From Mytilus trossulus (taxonomy: Eukaryota > Mollusca > Bivalvia > Mytilida > Mytilidae), in contig NC_086375.1 in NCBI RefSeq assembly GCF_036588685.1, positions 49,112,955 through 49,176,954 of the forward strand: a DNA stretch of 64,000 bases, in the 5' to 3' direction. Made by a program: the position numbers and the translations under genes. This document shows, in pieces, positions 61,618-64,000 of the stretch (its first letter is position 1; each line of letters opens with the position of its first letter). The notes under the pieces were generated by a model. The model made no database searches. It worked only from the letters and a program-made list of their open reading frames with translations, and was not told where the DNA came from.

Positions 61618-64000
61618 TTAGTAACCACCCTAAAATGATACAAAAAAAATAAATTAAATCATAGCATAGAAATATTTATATTGTTTGTTAATGTGTTTGA
61701 TTTCTCTTACAATTAAAGCCATGATAAATTAAATGAAATGATTAAAACAAACAATATTATAGTAAAATGGATACTAACTTCATTTCGTTTCTTGTTTTTT
61801 CTTAATTTATCATGAATTTCCAAACAAATTTCTACATCCGTTAAAGAAATAAAAGATGTGAAAGAATATGAAAAAAAAACTCAACACAAATTATACATTA
61901 ATCATACTTACTTTTCTAGATGGAGCGTATACCTAAAAAGGAAAAAAATAGAAAAAAAGTTTTGATTACGAGCTGTGTTTCTATTATATTAAAAATCGAA
62001 GTATAGGCATTGCATGGTTATTTATTAAATAAATTTGATAATTGACGCCACAAAATTACAGACATGAAATTGGGACAAACTGTAAAGTATCACGGATAAT
62101 AACCCACGGTTTTTAGGATCATTGTGTTCCTGTTTCAGTGATGTATCTCTAATGATGTATATAACATGGAACTTGCGTAGGTTTTTTTTTCATTGTTGTT
62201 TCTTCATTCAACTTTAATTTCCCAACAAATTTTTAAAACTATAGAATGAAACATACAAAATAACATTAAAAAGAAAAGCTGAACACGAATTATGAATTAA
62301 TCATACTTACTTTTTTGGGTTTGGCGTATTGCTAAAACGGAAAAAGAAAGAACATATTTTTAATTTCTATTTGTTTTACTATGATATTATAGAATACCAT
62401 CACTACTGGAGAAATGTTTAATCAGATTGAAATTAAAAGAATAAGGAATCATTAAAACTTGTCATCAGATTAACCACAATTTAAAATAAACAAATTACAT
62501 CACGAGAAAGCAAAATATATGTGAGATAATATTTCACAGCAATGCACGATTTTACGGAAAATATAGATTCTTCAACTGTATCGAGCGTGATACAATATTG
62601 ATTCGTTCGAACCAGTTAAATTATCAAATTTAAAATGCGAGGCTCGAGAGTGGAAAGATATGGCATTGCACAAGATTTGATGGTGGAATCTATATATCTG
62701 ATGATTTTCAACGATATATGAAGACAAATTCAAACTTTCCTTTCGATTGTTCTGCAAAAAGATGTGATTTTTTTTATATAACGCCAGAAGGCATTGTCAC
62801 ATTTTTTCATGACGTCACAATAGGAAATTCAGAGGAAAGCAAGAAAAATTGACGTCATATTCGAAATTGACCAAAGAAGAACTAGGATTAAACGTTCATT
62901 AAATAAGAATAAATAACAGGCCAGGAACAGGATAAATCGTGTAGGAATTTAACAAAATGTTATATACTAGTATATTTAGCACAACGAGATTTTTTTTCTT
63001 TAAATTTGAATTTATTGAAATTAAAAAAAAAAAGTAGCAATATATCTGTTATTTTTTTTTAATCATGCTGGTCACTCTTAGATCAATTTTGGTCTCTTTT
63101 ATATAGAAAGTAATAATTTGAACTTTAGATCCTAAAATGACATACAATAAGGATGGAAGAATGACTTGAAGTAAAGTTATAAAGAATAGCTTGATTTTTT
63201 TACATCTTTGCATAACTTCGCGTTTTGATAGATAGTTTAGATTAAAGAATGACTGAAACTTTATATTTGAGACTTACTTTTTTTCCATATGTATTTACTT
63301 TTTTGTAATATCCAGTTCGTCTGTTTCCGTTATATCCAGTTCCTTCGTTTCCGTTATATCCAGTTCCTTCATTTCCGTTATATCCAGTTTCTCCGTTTCC
63401 ATTATACCCTGTTTCTACAACTTCGTCTTCGATTTCAGCAAGGGTAGGGTCTGTTTCTTCCACATTGTCACCATTGCCACCGGTATATCCTGCACCGCCA
63501 GTATATCCTGCACCACCAGTATATCCTGCACCGCCAGTATATCCTGCAGCGCCATTGTATCCGGCACCGCCAGTATATCCTGCACCCCCTGTGTATCCAC
63601 CAGCTCCACCTGTGTATCCTGCACCACCAGTGTATCCTGCACCACCTGTGTATCCTGCACCACCTGTGTATCCTCCTGCACCAGTGTATCCTGCACCACC
63701 AGTGTATCCTGCTCCGCCAGTGTATCCAGCACCGCCATTGTATCCTGCTGCACCTGTATATCCTGCACCTCCGGCACCGCCAGTGTATCCAGCACCATTG
63801 TATCCTACACCACCTGTGTACCCGGCTCCGCCAGTGTATCCAGCACCATTGTATCCAGCACCGCCATTGTATCCGCCGCCATTATACCCTGCACCACCAT
63901 TGTATCCGCCGCCGTTGTATCCTGCACCGCCAACGTATCCTGCACCACCGTTGTAGCCATTACCACCATTGTATCCGTTGTAACCTACATTACCATTATA
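61618..64000 (-). CDS. Gene 5 (5' partial): secreted Gly/Tyr repeat protein, thread-matrix-protein-like
   Basis: The exon 2 frame is open from the right edge (codon 64000-63998) to 63278, followed by mini-exons 62331-62311 and 61932-61912 and terminal exon 61629-61618 (stop TAA). This gives 258 aa in the window. Introns are phase 0 with gtaagt donors and ttttag acceptors. The visible part starts [19 protein letters not shown], like residues just after the basic patch of genes 2 and 4, so the ATG and signal peptide probably lie within about 150 bases beyond the edge. The core repeats AGYTGG and AGYNGG. A long acidic spacer follows (DNVEETDPTLAEIEDEVVE), then four TGYNGNEG-like units and NTYGKK. 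The mini-exons encode QYAKPKK and VYAPSRK, then GGY. The mini-exons and 3' end are closest to gene 4. Function is inferred from the cluster. Confidence 0.8.
63478..63960 (-). repeat. Coding 18-bp-based minisatellite in gene 5
   Basis: Units near CCTGCACCACCAGTGTAT (plus) encode AGYTGG and AGYNGG. Some units are 15 or 21 bp, so the array is less regular than in gene 4. Confidence 0.85.

Noticed and set aside
63465-63956. Plus-strand proline/tyrosine-rich open frame opposite gene 5
   Set aside because: Same cause: the complement of the Gly/Tyr repeat. The minus strand has the intact exon, acidic spacer and mini-exons.

Overview
The window looks like nuclear DNA of a bivalve mollusc, most likely a mytilid mussel (Mytilus or a close relative). 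It is AT-rich, has short exons with canonical GT-AG introns, and is full of short dispersed repeats, which I recognise only from general familiarity with mussel sequence. Its one clear gene family encodes small secreted proteins rich in Gly, Tyr and Asn. These resemble the byssal thread matrix proteins (TMPs) of mussels, known for dense, deamidation-prone Asn-Gly pairs. The TMP assignment is an inference from composition and layout. A shell-matrix or periostracum Gly/Tyr-rich protein is the main alternative.

Layout. About 1-21.6 kb: no gene that I can support. It holds dispersed repeats (called R1-R7 here), a 1.29-kb element with 280-bp inverted arms (3719-5005), and a nested repeat insertion (14.5-14.9 kb). 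About 21.6-64 kb: five paralogous genes, all on the minus strand. Their stop codons lie at 21.7, 31.1, 39.9, 50.3 and 61.6 kb, a period of roughly 9-11 kb. The last gene runs off the right edge. The spacers hold only repeats, including a second long inverted-repeat element (37712-38955) and two MITE-like elements.

Shared gene plan (complete in genes 1-4; gene 5 lacks its 5' end). TATA box, about 50-nt non-coding exon 1, intron of 0.8-1.4 kb, then a large exon 2 that begins exactly 8 nt before the ATG. Exon 2 encodes a signal peptide, a short basic patch, a Gly/Tyr repeat, an acidic spacer, an Asn-Gly-rich tail and a (K/N)-(S/T)-Y-G end. One or two 15-21-nt mini-exons follow, each encoding a cassette like SYGKDRK. 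The last exon encodes only Gly-Gly-Tyr-stop, with a poly(A) signal about 75-105 nt downstream. All coding introns are phase 0, so mini-exons can be gained, lost or skipped without breaking the frame.

Two N-terminal classes alternate along the cluster: genes 1 and 3 start MQ(L/S)IGY, genes 2 and 4 start MWST. Genes 2, 4 and 5 also share 3'UTR sequence. The promoters are paralogous, with a conserved motif at a near-constant ~145 nt upstream of the TATA box in the four genes whose promoters are visible. This suggests a co-expressed cluster whose members diversify by repeat-number change in exon 2 and by mini-exon duplication. No rRNA, tRNA, CRISPR or bacterial-type features were seen.
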